64,000 nt of DNA from Serratia liquefaciens (lineage in GTDB: Bacteria; Pseudomonadota; Gammaproteobacteria; Enterobacterales; Enterobacteriaceae): contig NZ_CP088930.1 in assembly GCF_027594825.1 (NCBI RefSeq), forward strand, positions 1,426,001-1,490,000, in the 5' to 3' direction. Below are positions 30,427 through 40,826 of this stretch, one piece after another. The notes below the pieces were generated by a model. The model was not told where the DNA came from. It saw only the letters and a program-made list of their open reading frames with translations, and searched no databases. The position numbers and the translations under genes are program-made. Position 1 is the stretch's first letter. Each line of letters starts with the position of its first letter.

Positions 30427-30770
30427 TGGGCTGGATCAAAGTTTATAGCAGTCAAAGATTGATTTTACCCGTCAGCTTTAGTATTTAACGGTGCATTATT
30501 TCGATGCGCAAAATTAATCGCCCTTCATTTCTTGTTTAGGCTGAATCGATTTACTCATTTGTCGCTGATGCGTTAAACACGGCATAATGAAGCGCGGATT
30601 GAAACGACGGCGGAAGCCAAATTTTTTGATCTGAAGTGCCAAACTCGTCGTTTTCTGTTGCATCAATGCTCGCCCCTGTACCATAGTCAGGCGCTAACCA
30701 GACAAGCTAAAGTCATACCCTTGGGCTAAACTTTAGCTCCACGACACACCAATAAGTTGGGGAAACATCA
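30427..30770 (+). promoter_or_regulatory. ptsH promoter and leader region
   Basis: This 344-base gene-free stretch should contain the ptsHI-crr promoters. I can place only one element firmly: a nine-base perfect inverted repeat, AGCTAAAGT (30705-30713) and ACTTTAGCT (30730-30738), about 32 bases before the ptsH ATG, likely a leader hairpin. GGGG precedes the start. A CRP site is expected from E. coli but none stood out by eye. Confidence 0.5.
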
Positions 30771-31028
30771 ATGTTCCAGCAAGAAGTTACTATTACCGCT
30801 CCGAATGGTCTGCACACTCGCCCTGCCGCTCAGTTCGTTAAAGAAGCCAAAGGCTTCACTTCTGACATCACCGTGACCTCTAACGGGAAAAGCGCCAGCG
30901 CCAAAAGCCTGTTCAAACTGCAAACTCTGGGGCTGACTCAAGGGACCGTAGTGACCATCTCCGCTGAAGGTGAAGACGAGCAGAAAGCCGTTGAGCACTT
31001 GGTAAAACTGATGGCAGAGCTTGAGTAA
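30771..31028 (+). CDS. ptsH: PTS phosphocarrier HPr
   Basis: An 85-residue phosphocarrier that takes phosphate from enzyme I on His15 ([12 protein letters not shown]) and passes it to sugar-specific EIIA domains. Ser46 is also present. Length and sequence are near identical to E. coli. First gene of ptsHI-crr. Confidence 0.98.
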   Translation: MFQQEVTITAPNGLHTRPAAQFVKEAKGFTSDITVTSNGKSASAKSLFKLQTLGLTQGTVVTISAEGEDEQKAVEHLVKLMAELE

Positions 31029-31074
31029 TCGGCCCGTCTTCTTAGTTAACACCAGTCAAGAGTAAGGTAGGGTT

Positions 31075-32802
31075 ATGATTTCAGGCATTTTAGTATCACC
31101 GGGTATCGCTTTTGGTAAGGCTCTCCTACTGAAAGAAGATGAAATTGTCATCAACCGGAAGAAAATCTCTGCAGATGATGTAGAGCAGGAAGTCTCACGT
31201 TTCCTTGCTGGCCGCGCCAAAGCGTCCGAGCAGTTGGAAGCGATCAAGACCAAAGCTGGCGAAACCTTCGGCGAAGAGAAAGAAGCTATCTTCGAAGGCC
31301 ACATCATGCTGTTGGAAGACGAAGAGCTTGAGCAGGAAATCATAGCCCTAATCAAAGATGAGTTGGCTTCTGCAGACGCTGCGGCCTACACCATCATCGA
31401 AGGCCAGGCGAAAGCACTGGAAGAACTCGACGATGAATACCTGAAAGAGCGTGCGGCCGACGTACGCGACATCGGTAAACGCCTGCTGCAGAACATTCTG
31501 GGCCTGGCTATCGTCGATCTGAGCGCCATCCAGGACGAAGTTATCCTGGTCGCTACCGATTTGACCCCGTCTGAGACCGCACAGTTGAACCTGGACAAAG
31601 TGCTGGGCTTCATCACCGATCTCGGCGGCCGGACTTCCCACACCTCCATCATGGCTCGCTCCCTGGAATTGCCGGCAATCGTAGGCACCAGCGACGTGAC
31701 CAAGCAGGTGAAGAACGACGACTATCTGATTCTGGATGCGGTTAACAATAAAATTTACGTTAACCCGACCGCTGACGTTATCGATCAGCTGAAAGCCGAA
31801 CAGAACCAGTACGTCACCGAGAAAAACGATCTGGCCAAGCTGAAAGATCTGCCGGCGATTACGCTGGACGGTCATCAGGTTGAAGTCTGTGCCAACATCG
31901 GTACCGTGCGCGACGTCGCCGGTGCAGAGCGCAACGGCGCTGAAGGTGTCGGCCTGTATCGTACCGAATTCCTGTTCATGGACCGCGATTCACTGCCGAC
32001 CGAAGACGAGCAGTTCCAGGCTTATAAAGCCGTTGCGGAAGCCATGGGCTCACAGGCCGTGATCGTCCGCACCATGGACATCGGCGGCGACAAAGACCTG
32101 CCGTACATGAACCTGCCGAAAGAAGAGAACCCATTCCTCGGCTGGCGCGCGATTCGTATCGCCATGGACCGCAGAGAAATCCTGCACGCGCAACTGCGCG
32201 CCATCCTGCGCGCTTCCGCGTTCGGCAAACTGCGCATCATGTTCCCGATGATCATTTCCGTGGAAGAAGTCCGCGATCTGAAAGGTGAAATCGAGACGCT
32301 GAAGGCGCAGCTGCGTGAAGAATCCAAGGCCTTTGACGAGACCATTGAAGTGGGCGTAATGGTGGAAACACCGGCCGCGGCAGTGATTGCTCATCACCTG
32401 GCGAAAGAAGTCGACTTCTTTAGTATTGGGACAAACGATCTAACCCAGTATACTCTGGCGGTAGATCGCGGCAATGAGCTGATTTCTCATCTCTATAACC
32501 CGATGTCCCCATCAGTGCTTGGCCTGATCAAACAGGTTATTGATGCATCTCATGCAGAAGGCAAGTGGACCGGTATGTGCGGTGAACTGGCTGGCGATGA
32601 GCGTGCTACACTGTTGTTATTGGGCATGGGGCTGGATGAGTTCAGCATGAGTGCGATTTCAATCCCGCGCATCAAGAAAATTATTCGTAATACTAATTTC
32701 GAAGATGTGAAGGCGTTGGCAGCGCAAGCCTTGGCACAGCCAACGGCGCAAGATCTGATGAATTGCGTGAATAAATTCATCGAAGAAAAGACGCTCTGCT
32801 AA
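31075..32802 (+). CDS. ptsI: PTS enzyme I
   Basis: A 575-residue enzyme that uses phosphoenolpyruvate to phosphorylate HPr. His189 in [12 protein letters not shown] is the phosphorylated residue, and the C-terminal PEP-binding barrel carries [14 protein letters not shown] and MCGELAGD with the active cysteine. It lies 46 bases after ptsH. Confidence 0.98.
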   Translation: MISGILVSPGIAFGKALLLKEDEIVINRKKISADDVEQEVSRFLAGRAKASEQLEAIKTKAGETFGEEKEAIFEGHIMLLEDEELEQEIIALIKDELASADAAAYTIIEGQAKALEELDDEYLKERAADVRDIGKRLLQNILGLAIVDLSAIQDEVILVATDLTPSETAQLNLDKVLGFITDLGGRTSHTSIMARSLELPAIVGTSDVTKQVKNDDYLILDAVNNKIYVNPTADVIDQLKAEQNQYVTEKNDLAKLKDLPAITLDGHQVEVCANIGTVRDVAGAERNGAEGVGLYRTEFLFMDRDSLPTEDEQFQAYKAVAEAMGSQAVIVRTMDIGGDKDLPYMNLPKEENPFLGWRAIRIAMDRREILHAQLRAILRASAFGKLRIMFPMIISVEEVRDLKGEIETLKAQLREESKAFDETIEVGVMVETPAAAVIAHHLAKEVDFFSIGTNDLTQYTLAVDRGNELISHLYNPMSPSVLGLIKQVIDASHAEGKWTGMCGELAGDERATLLLLGMGLDEFSMSAISIPRIKKIIRNTNFEDVKALAAQALAQPTAQDLMNCVNKFIEEKTLC

Positions 32803-32851
32803 ACTTCCACGACACTGGAACGCCGCCCAATTTAATGCTTAGGAGAAGATC

Positions 32852-33361
32852 ATGGGTTTGTTCGATAAACTGAAATCTCTGGTTTCTGATGACAAGAAAG
32901 ACACGGGCACTATCGAGATCGTAGCTCCACTTTCTGGCGAAATCGTTAATATCGAAGATGTGCCTGACGTAGTATTTGCTGAAAAAATCGTTGGCGACGG
33001 TATTGCCATCAAACCTACCGGCAACAAAATGGTTGCCCCGGTTGACGGTACTATCGGTAAAATTTTCGAAACCAACCATGCTTTCTCTATCGAATCAGAC
33101 AGCGGCATCGAGCTGTTTGTCCACTTCGGTATCGACACCGTTGAACTGAAAGGCGAAGGCTTCAAACGCATCGCTGAAGAAGGCCAGCGCGTCAAGAAAG
33201 GTGACGTCGTTATCGAGTTCAACCTGGCCCTGCTGGAAGAGAAAGCCAAGTCTATCCTGACGCCGGTGGTTATCTCCAACATGGACGAGATCAAAGAGCT
33301 GATCAAACTGTCCGGTAACGTGACCGTTGGTGAGACCCCAATCATCCGCATCAAGAAGTAA
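32852..33361 (+). CDS. crr: Glucose-specific PTS component EIIA(Glc)
   Basis: A 169-residue phosphocarrier that passes phosphate to EIIB(Glc) and regulates adenylate cyclase and sugar permeases (inducer exclusion). The two active-site histidines are H76 (ETNHAFS) and H91 ([10 protein letters not shown]) counting Met1. AGGAGAAGATC precedes the ATG. Last gene of the operon, with a terminator 17 bases later. Confidence 0.98.
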   Translation: MGLFDKLKSLVSDDKKDTGTIEIVAPLSGEIVNIEDVPDVVFAEKIVGDGIAIKPTGNKMVAPVDGTIGKIFETNHAFSIESDSGIELFVHFGIDTVELKGEGFKRIAEEGQRVKKGDVVIEFNLALLEEKAKSILTPVVISNMDEIKELIKLSGNVTVGETPIIRIKK

Positions 33362-33377
33362 TTGCGAATGAGATAAG

Positions 33378-33403
33378 AACGGCGCCCCTGGCGCCGTTTT
33401 TTT
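33378..33403 (+). terminator. ptsHI-crr terminator
   Basis: AACGGCGCC/GGCGCCGTT stem with a three-base loop and a run of seven T. A 15-base fragment of the palindromic element of 13719-13793 follows at 33419-33433. Confidence 0.93.
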
Positions 33404-33445
33404 ATGTCTGTCGTGCAAGCATGCAGCGCCCCTGGGAGCCGTTAC

Positions 33446-34768
33446 TCAATTCCAACGTGGAATGCGCAGGGTAATCACCAGACCTTCCTGTTCGCCGTTG
33501 CGTGCCTCAACCTGCCCGCCGTGTGCCAGCACCACCTTGCGGGTGATCGCCAGTCCCAGCCCGTAACCCTTGCCCGACATCGACGATTTTACCCTGACGA
33601 ACGGATCAAAGATGCTGGAGAGCTTCGACTCTTCCACCCCAGGCCCCTGATCGCTGACCTCTATTTGGAACAGTTGGTCGATTCGCGTCAACACCACCGT
33701 CACCCGCTGACCATGGCTGGAGAAACGTAACGCGTTACGCACGATATTATCCACCGCGCGCCGCATCAGCTCGGCATTGCCCTTGACGGTATACTCCACG
33801 TCCGAACTGGCCTGCAGCACGATCTCGACGCCAGGGATCTGCGCTTCGTAACGCGCGTCGCTCACCACCGCATCCACCAGCCCGTACAGATCGAAGTACT
33901 CTTCATCCGGCAGACTGTTGTTCTCGGCACGTGACAGCGCCAGCAGTTCGCCAATCATTTTGTCCAGCCGCCCCGCTTCATGCTCAATGCGTTGCAGCGA
34001 GTTCTCGACGTTGCCTTCATTTTGCCGTGCCAGGCCAATGGCCAACTGCAACCGGGCCAGCGGCGAACGAAGTTCGTGCGAGACATCGTGCAGCAGTTGC
34101 TCGCGGGCGCTGACCAACAGCTCCAGCCGCTCGGCCATGCTGTCAAAATCACGCGCCACTTCAGACAGTTCATCATGCCGCCGGCGCATCGCCGGGAACA
34201 AACGTACCGATAAGTCGCCCTGGGCTACGCGGTCAAAACCGTCGCGCAGCTTGCGCATCGGCCGGGTCAGGTTCCAGGCCAGCACCGTGCTGAACAGCAA
34301 CCCCGCCAGCCCGCCGACCCAAAGCATCGGCATAGGGATATTGAATAGGTGCGGACGCCGGTTCGGGCTGTATTCTTCCCGCAGCGCGCGCATGTCGTAA
34401 CTCAGCAGGTAGCCAGCCCCCCCTTCTCCCGCCACCCATGCAGTGACTTCTTTAAGCCTGCGACGGCCTTCAAATACCGGCTCCTCCGGTGCAGGCGGCT
34501 GAGCCATTGGCGTGACGGACAGCAAGCGCCGATCGCCATCCGGCCAGTCTTTCAGCATGGCGTTCAATGCCGGCATCCCGCCATTACGCAACTGCGTGGC
34601 GGCCGATGTCAGTTGAAGCGTGACCGCCCGGCGGGCCATCGCATTTTCCGGCGGCTCATAGCGATCGCCATACAAAGAAAAAGCGACCCACAGCGCCTGG
34701 GTCATGATGATAAACGTCAGCCAGAAGCCGAGCAGGATTTTCCAGAACAGTCTTCCGCGCATGGCCAT
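33446..34768 (-). CDS. Two-component sensor histidine kinase
   Basis: A 440-residue membrane kinase. One transmembrane segment lies near residues 9-30, then a periplasmic domain of about 110 residues, a second segment near 147-166, a HAMP linker, an H-box (LLHDVSHELRSPLARL, His231), and ATPase motifs (DNIVRNALRFS, DQGPGVEE, GKGYGLGLAI). It resembles the CpxA/RstB branch of OmpR-linked kinases but is too divergent to name. Its start overlaps the response-regulator stop (TAATG). The pair is divergent from macAB, which is its likely target. The signal is unknown. Confidence 0.88.
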   Translation of the reverse strand: MAMRGRLFWKILLGFWLTFIIMTQALWVAFSLYGDRYEPPENAMARRAVTLQLTSAATQLRNGGMPALNAMLKDWPDGDRRLLSVTPMAQPPAPEEPVFEGRRRLKEVTAWVAGEGGAGYLLSYDMRALREEYSPNRRPHLFNIPMPMLWVGGLAGLLFSTVLAWNLTRPMRKLRDGFDRVAQGDLSVRLFPAMRRRHDELSEVARDFDSMAERLELLVSAREQLLHDVSHELRSPLARLQLAIGLARQNEGNVENSLQRIEHEAGRLDKMIGELLALSRAENNSLPDEEYFDLYGLVDAVVSDARYEAQIPGVEIVLQASSDVEYTVKGNAELMRRAVDNIVRNALRFSSHGQRVTVVLTRIDQLFQIEVSDQGPGVEESKLSSIFDPFVRVKSSMSGKGYGLGLAITRKVVLAHGGQVEARNGEQEGLVITLRIPRWN

Positions 34769-35448
34769 TATCGGATGCGGTAGCCGATGCTGCGCACCGT
34801 TTCAATGCTGAGCGCGTTATCCGTCAACGCCCCCAACTTCTGGCGAATGTTGCTGATATGAACGTCAACACTGCGGTCATAGGCTTCGCGCGGGCGCCCT
34901 AACCCTTTTTCCGACAGCTCGTCTTTCGATACCACCCGCTCGGGCGCGCGCAGCAACAGCTCCAGCAAGTTGAATTCGGAAGCGGTCAGATCGAAAGGTT
35001 TACCGCGCCATTCGCTGCTGCGGGTCGATGGATTGAGGGTCAGCTCACCGAAGTTAATGGCAATTTCGTCGTCCACTTCTTCCGGACGCTCGTCGAAACG
35101 ACGCAGCACCGCACGCAGGCGCGCCACCAGCTCACGGGGGTAGCATGGCTTGGGCATATAGTCATCGGCGCCCATTTCCAACCCGATAACCCGATCGATA
35201 TTGTCGCCTTTTGCCGTCAGCATAATGATTGGCATTCGACTCTTTTTACGCACGTCGCGCAATACGTCGATGCCGCTCATGTCCGGCAGCATGATGTCGA
35301 GGATCATCGCGGTGTAGTCACCTGATAACGCACCTTCCACGCCCGCCTTGCCGGTCAGCACCAGCGTGGCGTTGAACCCTTCGCCAGTCAGGTATTCACT
35401 CAGCATGGTGCCGAGTTCGAGGTCATCATCGACCAATAAAATTTTCAT
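34768..35448 (-). CDS. OmpR-family response regulator
   Basis: A 226-residue regulator with a receiver domain (phosphorylated D51 in MILDIMLPDMSG; switch lysine in DDYMPKPC) and a C-terminal winged helix (about 130-226, DRSVDVHISNIRQKLG). It is CpxR-like in sequence but distinct. It is first in a two-gene operon with the kinase, and a 174-base spacer separates it from divergent macA. That spacer contains a direct repeat ATTTTC-N3-ATTTTC near 35467-35481, the kind of tandem half-site OmpR-type proteins bind. Confidence 0.9.
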   Translation of the reverse strand: MKILLVDDDLELGTMLSEYLTGEGFNATLVLTGKAGVEGALSGDYTAMILDIMLPDMSGIDVLRDVRKKSRMPIIMLTAKGDNIDRVIGLEMGADDYMPKPCYPRELVARLRAVLRRFDERPEEVDDEIAINFGELTLNPSTRSSEWRGKPFDLTASEFNLLELLLRAPERVVSKDELSEKGLGRPREAYDRSVDVHISNIRQKLGALTDNALSIETVRSIGYRIR

Positions 35449-35622
35449 GCCTTACTCCTTCGCGGATTTTCGCCATTTTCACGCCTATTTGCCTGCTTCG
35501 CAGCCGGTTTTACTCAATCCTTACATATTCCTGAAGGCCACTTAACCGCAGCCCGGTCGACGGCGCGCTAAATTAGTGCAACAGAATTTCGTCACGCTTT
35601 TATGTCAGGGAAGCTTATCGTC

Positions 35623-36816
35623 ATGCCATCGTTTCAACGCGTTAAACGCTATCGGGTGCCCACTGTTATTGTGGCTGCTATCGCCCTATTTCTCTACTTC
35701 CGATCCCACGACGCTACAGAAACGCCGCGGTATATCACTGCGGTAGCGCAAACCCGTGACCTGGAACAAACGGTGCTGGCGGACGGTACGATAGAAGCGC
35801 AAAAGCAGGTTAGCGTGGGCGCTCAGGTGTCGGGCCAGATAAAGGCCCTGTACGTGACGCTGGGCGACAAAGTGCATAAAGGCCAGCGAGTGGCTGAGAT
35901 TGATGACTTAACCCAGCAGAACGCCCTGAGGGATGCAGAAGCGGCCTTAAAAAACGTTCAGGCGCAGCGCGCGTCCAAAATGGCGGCGCTGCGCAACAAT
36001 CAGCTGGTTTATCAGCGCCAGCAGGCCATAGTGGCGCGCGGCGTCGGTGTGCAAGCTGATTTGGACAGCGCCCAGGCCGCGCTGGTAGCCACCCGCGCCG
36101 ACATCAACGCGCTGGATGCGCAGATTATTCAGGCGCAAATCGCGGTCAACACCGCGCAGGTAAACCTCGGTTACACCAAAATCACCTCACCGATCGACGG
36201 CACCATCGTCGCGTTACCGGTAGAGGAAGGCCAAACGGTGAACGCAGTACAGAGTGCGCCGACCATCGTTAAAGTCGCCCAGTTGGCTACCATGACTGTC
36301 GAAGCGCAAATATCCGAAGCCGACGTGGTCAAGGTGAAAGCCGGCATGCCGGTCTATTTCACCATCCTCGGCGAACCGGGCAAGCGATACAGCACCCAGC
36401 TGCGGGCCATAGAGCCGGCACCGGACTCGATCAACGACGAAACCACCTCGACCAGCACCAGCAGTTCCAGCAGCACTTCCAGTTCCAGCACCGCGATTTA
36501 CTACAACGGCCTGTTCGATGTGGCAAACCCAGATGGGGCACTCCGCATCTCAATGACCGCGCAGGTGTATATCGTGCTGGCCAAGGCGGAAAATGCCGTG
36601 GTGATCCCCGCTACCGCCTTGCAGGGGGAGTGGGTACAGGTGGTCGATAGCCAGGGCAATATCGCCCGCCGTCCGGTCAAGGTCGGCATCAATAACAACG
36701 TCGACGCACAGATCATCAGCGGCGTATTGGCCGGCGAGAAAGTGATTGTCAGCCAGGTCAATGCCGCGACCCAAAGCACCCCACGGCGCATGGGTCCACC
36801 GCCGATGGGGATGTGA
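35623..36816 (+). CDS. macA: MacA-like periplasmic adaptor of a tripartite efflux pump
   Basis: A 397-residue membrane-fusion protein that links a MacB-type ABC transporter to an outer-membrane TolC channel. It has an N-terminal membrane anchor, a split lipoyl domain ([13 protein letters not shown] and [17 protein letters not shown]), a coiled-coil hairpin between, and a beta-barrel domain. Near residues 273-290 is an unusual run of Ser/Thr (about 18 residues). I chose the ATG at 35623, which has AGGGAAG upstream; an in-frame ATG at 35602 lacks one. Followed directly by macB. Confidence 0.87.
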   Translation: MPSFQRVKRYRVPTVIVAAIALFLYFRSHDATETPRYITAVAQTRDLEQTVLADGTIEAQKQVSVGAQVSGQIKALYVTLGDKVHKGQRVAEIDDLTQQNALRDAEAALKNVQAQRASKMAALRNNQLVYQRQQAIVARGVGVQADLDSAQAALVATRADINALDAQIIQAQIAVNTAQVNLGYTKITSPIDGTIVALPVEEGQTVNAVQSAPTIVKVAQLATMTVEAQISEADVVKVKAGMPVYFTILGEPGKRYSTQLRAIEPAPDSINDETTSTSTSSSSSTSSSSTAIYYNGLFDVANPDGALRISMTAQVYIVLAKAENAVVIPATALQGEWVQVVDSQGNIARRPVKVGINNNVDAQIISGVLAGEKVIVSQVNAATQSTPRRMGPPPMGM

Positions 36817-38768
36817 TGATGAACCTACCGCCTCTGCTGCAGCTGCGCGGCATCAGCCGCCGTTTTCAGGCCGGTGAACAAAACGTCACCGTGCTGAACA
36901 ATATCAATCTCACCATTGCCCAAGGTGAAATGGTGGCGATCGTGGGCTCCTCCGGCTCCGGCAAATCAACCTTGATGAACCTTCTCGGCTGTCTCGATCG
37001 CCCAAGCGAGGGGGATTATCAGGTGGCCGGCCGCAGTACCTCTCAGCTGGATCGCGACAGCCTGGCCGAACTGCGCCGCGAACATTTCGGTTTTATCTTT
37101 CAGCGCTATCATCTGCTGGGAGATCTTAGCGCCCAAGGCAACGTGGAAGTCCCGGCGGTGTATGCCGGCCATGCGCGCGGCGCACGTCGACAACGCGCCG
37201 CCGATCTGCTGCAAAGGCTCGGCCTGGCGCAACGGTTGAATTATCGTCCCAGTCAGCTCTCCGGTGGCCAACAGCAACGCGTCAGTATCGCTCGCGCCTT
37301 GATGAACGGCGGCGAGGTGATTCTGGCGGACGAACCCACTGGCGCACTGGACAGCCACAGCGGGCAAGAAGTGATGAGCATCCTGAAAGACCTGCACACT
37401 CGCGGCCACACGGTGGTGATTGTCACTCACGATATGCAGATTGCCGAACATGCTCAGCGCATCATTGAACTTAGCGACGGCGAGATTATCGCCGACCGGC
37501 AGAAAACCACCCAAACCGTCGCACGTCTGCCGAAAACGCCGGATAGCGCCGTCAACCGCTGGCGATCCCAACGAGATCGCCTGTACGAAGCATTCAAAAT
37601 GGCACTGCTGGCGATGGCCTCCCAACGCCTGCGCACCCTGCTGACCATGCTCGGCATCATCATCGGCATCGCCTCGGTGGTGTCGGTGGTGGCGCTGGGC
37701 AAGGGCTCTCAACAGCAGGTGCTGGCCAACATCAACGCCATGGGCACCAGCACGCTGGAGGTCTATCCGGGCAAAGATTTCGGCGATATGCGTTCTGCTG
37801 CAGTGCAGACGCTGCGGGCCACCGACGCCGATGCGCTGGCGCAGCAGGGCTACGTGCACAGCGTCACGCCGACCGTTTCAAGCAGCACCACCTTCCGCTA
37901 TGGCAATCAGTCGGTCAGCGGCACGGTCAATGGCGTCGGTGAGCAGTATTTCCTGGTGCGCGGTTACAGCATCGACAGCGGCATGGCGTTTAACCGCCAA
38001 AGCGTCGACCAGTTGATGCAGGAAGCGGTGATTGACGAAAACACCCGCAACAAACTGTTTCCTCAGGGGGGCAACCCGCTTGGCGAAGTGATCCTGCTCG
38101 GCTCGCTGCCGTGCCGCATTATCGGCGTCGCCGCCAAAAAACAGAGCGGCTTCGGCAGCGACGAAACCCTTAACGTCTGGATCCCCTACACCACCGCAAT
38201 GAAACGCATGCTGGGCCAGAGCTACCTGAAAAGCATCACCGTGCGGGTTAACGACGATATCGATCTCACCAGCGCCGAAGACGGCGTGACCCGTCTGCTG
38301 AGCCAGCGCCATGGTGGCAAGGACTTCTTTGTGATGAATACCGACAGCATTCGCCAGACCATTGAGAAAACCACCGCCACCCTGACGCTGCTGGTGTCGA
38401 TGATCGCATTGATTTCCCTGGTGGTTGGCGGGATTGGGGTGATGAATATCATGTTGGTGTCGGTCACCGAACGCACCCGCGAAATCGGCGTGCGTATGGC
38501 GGTCGGTGCCCGCGCCAGCGACATCATGCAACAATTTTTGATTGAGGCAGTGCTGGTGTGCCTGCTGGGCGGCACTTTGGGGGTTCTGCTGTCGCTGGGG
38601 ATCGGCGTGGTGTTCGGCCAATTCAGCGACAATTTCACGATGGTGTATTCCACCGAGTCCATCGTCGCCGCGTTTATCTGTTCGACGCTGATCGGGGTGA
38701 TTTTTGGCTTCTTCCCGGCAAGACGAGCTGCCGGGATGGATCCGATACATGCGTTGGAAAGGGAGTAA
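36816..38768 (+). CDS. macB: MacB-like ABC exporter (ATPase-permease fusion)
   Basis: A 650-residue MacB-family transporter. The N-terminal ATPase carries GSSGSGKST (Walker A), [15 protein letters not shown] (signature) and [12 protein letters not shown] (Walker B). A membrane segment near 275-300, a large periplasmic domain and three C-terminal segments (FtsX type, [22 protein letters not shown]) follow. Start codon candidates are GTG 36813 and ATG 36816 or 36819; the second overlaps the macA stop (TGATG). The usual substrates are macrolides, peptides or haem-related compounds; the substrate here is unknown. Confidence 0.9.
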   Translation: MMNLPPLLQLRGISRRFQAGEQNVTVLNNINLTIAQGEMVAIVGSSGSGKSTLMNLLGCLDRPSEGDYQVAGRSTSQLDRDSLAELRREHFGFIFQRYHLLGDLSAQGNVEVPAVYAGHARGARRQRAADLLQRLGLAQRLNYRPSQLSGGQQQRVSIARALMNGGEVILADEPTGALDSHSGQEVMSILKDLHTRGHTVVIVTHDMQIAEHAQRIIELSDGEIIADRQKTTQTVARLPKTPDSAVNRWRSQRDRLYEAFKMALLAMASQRLRTLLTMLGIIIGIASVVSVVALGKGSQQQVLANINAMGTSTLEVYPGKDFGDMRSAAVQTLRATDADALAQQGYVHSVTPTVSSSTTFRYGNQSVSGTVNGVGEQYFLVRGYSIDSGMAFNRQSVDQLMQEAVIDENTRNKLFPQGGNPLGEVILLGSLPCRIIGVAAKKQSGFGSDETLNVWIPYTTAMKRMLGQSYLKSITVRVNDDIDLTSAEDGVTRLLSQRHGGKDFFVMNTDSIRQTIEKTTATLTLLVSMIALISLVVGGIGVMNIMLVSVTERTREIGVRMAVGARASDIMQQFLIEAVLVCLLGGTLGVLLSLGIGVVFGQFSDNFTMVYSTESIVAAFICSTLIGVIFGFFPARRAAGMDPIHALERE

Positions 38769-38771
38769 CCC

Positions 38772-39653
38772 TCAGCCGAAAACGCCGGTGGAGAGGTAAC
38801 GATCGCCGCGATCGCAGATGATCGCCACAATAACGCTGCCCGGATTCGACGCCGCGATCCGCAGCGCACCGGCCACGGCACCGCCGGAGCTGACGCCGCA
38901 GAAAATGCCTTCGCGCTGCGCCAGCTGACGCATGGTCTGCTCGGCGTCGGTTTGCTCGATGTCCAGCACCTGATCCACCAGCTCCGGGCGGAAGATACCC
39001 GGCAGATAGGCCGGTGCCCAGCGACGAATACCGGGAATATTGCTGCCTTCCGCCGGTTGCAGGCCAATGATCTGCACCTGCGGATTTTGGCTCTTCAGGT
39101 AACCACCCACGCCGGTAATGGTGCCGGTGGTGCCCATGCTGGAGACAAAATGGGTGACCCGCTGCTGGCTCTGCTGCCAGATTTCCGGGCCGGTGGTGGT
39201 GAAGTGGGCGTAAGGATTGTCCAGATTGTTAAACTGATCCAGCACCTTGCCTTGCCCCTGATTCTGCATGTCCAACGCCAGATCACGCGCGCCTTCCATA
39301 CCCACTTCCCGGCTGACCAGGATCAGCTCGGCCCCGTAGGCGCGCATCGCCGCCTGACGTTCCAGGCTCATGTTTTCCGGCATCAGCAGCGTCAAAGCGT
39401 AACCTTTCAACGCCGCGATCATCGCCAATGCAATGCCGGTATTGCCGCTGGTGGCCTCAATCAGCCGGTCACCGGGTTTTATCTCGCCGCGCAATTCCGC
39501 CTGCTGGATCATCGCCAGCGCGGCGCGATCCTTCACCGAGCCCGCCGGATTATTGCCTTCCAGTTTGACCCAAACCTCGCCGCCCAGCCCTGTGGCCAGA
39601 CGTTGTAATTTTACCAGCGGGGTATTGCCGATGCATTGTTCGAGCGTTGTCAC
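38772..39653 (-). CDS. cysM: O-acetylserine sulfhydrylase B CysM
   Basis: A 293-residue pyridoxal-phosphate enzyme that can use thiosulfate as well as sulfide. PAGSVKDRAAL holds the cofactor lysine, [11 protein letters not shown] the substrate loop and SSMGTTGTITGV the phosphate site. A GTG start at 39653 preceded by AGGCAAAG fits the E. coli N-terminus (TLEQxIGNTPLVKLQ); a TTG at 39695 would add 14 unlikely residues. It lies beyond a terminator from cysPTWA, and ends three bases from the convergent macB. Confidence 0.95.
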   Translation of the reverse strand: MTTLEQCIGNTPLVKLQRLATGLGGEVWVKLEGNNPAGSVKDRAALAMIQQAELRGEIKPGDRLIEATSGNTGIALAMIAALKGYALTLLMPENMSLERQAAMRAYGAELILVSREVGMEGARDLALDMQNQGQGKVLDQFNNLDNPYAHFTTTGPEIWQQSQQRVTHFVSSMGTTGTITGVGGYLKSQNPQVQIIGLQPAEGSNIPGIRRWAPAYLPGIFRPELVDQVLDIEQTDAEQTMRQLAQREGIFCGVSSGGAVAGALRIAASNPGSVIVAIICDRGDRYLSTGVFG

Positions 39654-39685
39654 GTTCTTTGCCTGTGTGTTGAAGTGCGTAATGT

Positions 39686-39714
39686 AAAAAGGCAACCCCG
39701 GGGTTGCCTTTAAA
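39686..39714 (-). terminator. Intra-operon terminator between cysA and cysM
   Basis: A perfect palindrome, AAAGGCAACC-CCGG-GGTTGCCTTT, with five T on the minus strand after the stem. The mirror A run makes it potentially bidirectional. It separates cysA from cysM and should limit readthrough. Confidence 0.88.
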
Positions 39715-39737
39715 ATGATGTTGGGAGGTAAAAACTA

Positions 39738-40826
39738 TCAGGCGCTTTTAGCTAACGCAACAGGTTGTAGCAACCGATCGCCGGCGTACAGGCGCGCATT
39801 CAGGCTGCCGACGTAATAACGGCCACCGCGAACCGGCGGCTCGTTGCCGTCGGGCAACACTACGCTGATAGGTTCCTGGTGCCAACCGATCGGCTGAACG
39901 GTCATCTGCCAGAAGTGGCCACGCGGACTGATCTCCAGCACCTGCACCGGCAACGGGCAGCGTTCGCTGCTCTCGGTGCCCACTTCCATTTCCCAAGGCC
40001 GCAGGAACAGATCCACCTTGCCCTGATGCATCGGCTGGAACGACAGCGGCCACTGGTGCGCGCCGACGAACAGCTGCGAGCCACGGATTTCTCCGCTCAG
40101 GCGGTTCACTTCGCCCATAAATTCCAGCACAAAGCGGCTGGCCGGTTCGCGGACAATTTCTTCCGGCGACCCTACCTGTTCAATATTGCCCTGGCTCATC
40201 ACCACGATACGGTCGGCCACTTCCATCGCCTCTTCCTGATCGTGGGTGACGAACACGCTGGTAAACTTCAGTTCTTCATGCAGCTGTCGCAGCCACCGGC
40301 GCAGTTCTTTACGCACCTGCGCATCCAACGCGCCGAAAGGTTCGTCCAGCAGCAAAATCTGCGGCTCTACCGCCAGTGCACGAGCCAAAGCCACGCGTTG
40401 CTTCTGGCCGCCGGAAAGCTGTGACGGATAGCGGTTAGCCAAATGGCCAAGCTGCACCATCTCCAGCAGTTGGGTCACTTTTTGTTTGATTGCCGCGGCA
40501 TTCGGACGTTCACGACGCGGCAGCACGCTCAGGCCAAAGGCAATGTTGTCGAACACGGTCATATGGCGGAACAGCGCATAATGCTGGAACACGAAACCCA
40601 CCCGGCGATCGCGGGCATGCACATGGCTGACGTCGGTACCGTGGAAGCCCAGCTTGCCGCCGCTCTGGCTTTCCAGCCCGGCGATAATACGCAGCAGCGT
40701 GGTTTTGCCGGAGCCCGACGGCCCCAACAACGCCACCATCTCACCGGAGGCAATATCGAGCGAGATATCGTTCAATACCTTGGTACGACCGAAAAACTTG
40801 TTGATACCGTTAATCTCAATGCTCAT
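39738..40826 (-). CDS. cysA: Sulfate/thiosulfate ABC ATPase CysA
   Basis: A 362-residue ATPase with Walker [10 protein letters not shown], signature [15 protein letters not shown], Walker [12 protein letters not shown] and a C-terminal TOBE-type regulatory domain. GGGAGGAAAA precedes the ATG at 40826. It overlaps cysW by 11 bases and drives CysTW uptake of sulfate or thiosulfate. Confidence 0.96.
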   Translation of the reverse strand: MSIEINGINKFFGRTKVLNDISLDIASGEMVALLGPSGSGKTTLLRIIAGLESQSGGKLGFHGTDVSHVHARDRRVGFVFQHYALFRHMTVFDNIAFGLSVLPRRERPNAAAIKQKVTQLLEMVQLGHLANRYPSQLSGGQKQRVALARALAVEPQILLLDEPFGALDAQVRKELRRWLRQLHEELKFTSVFVTHDQEEAMEVADRIVVMSQGNIEQVGSPEEIVREPASRFVLEFMGEVNRLSGEIRGSQLFVGAHQWPLSFQPMHQGKVDLFLRPWEMEVGTESSERCPLPVQVLEISPRGHFWQMTVQPIGWHQEPISVVLPDGNEPPVRGGRYYVGSLNARLYAGDRLLQPVALAKSA

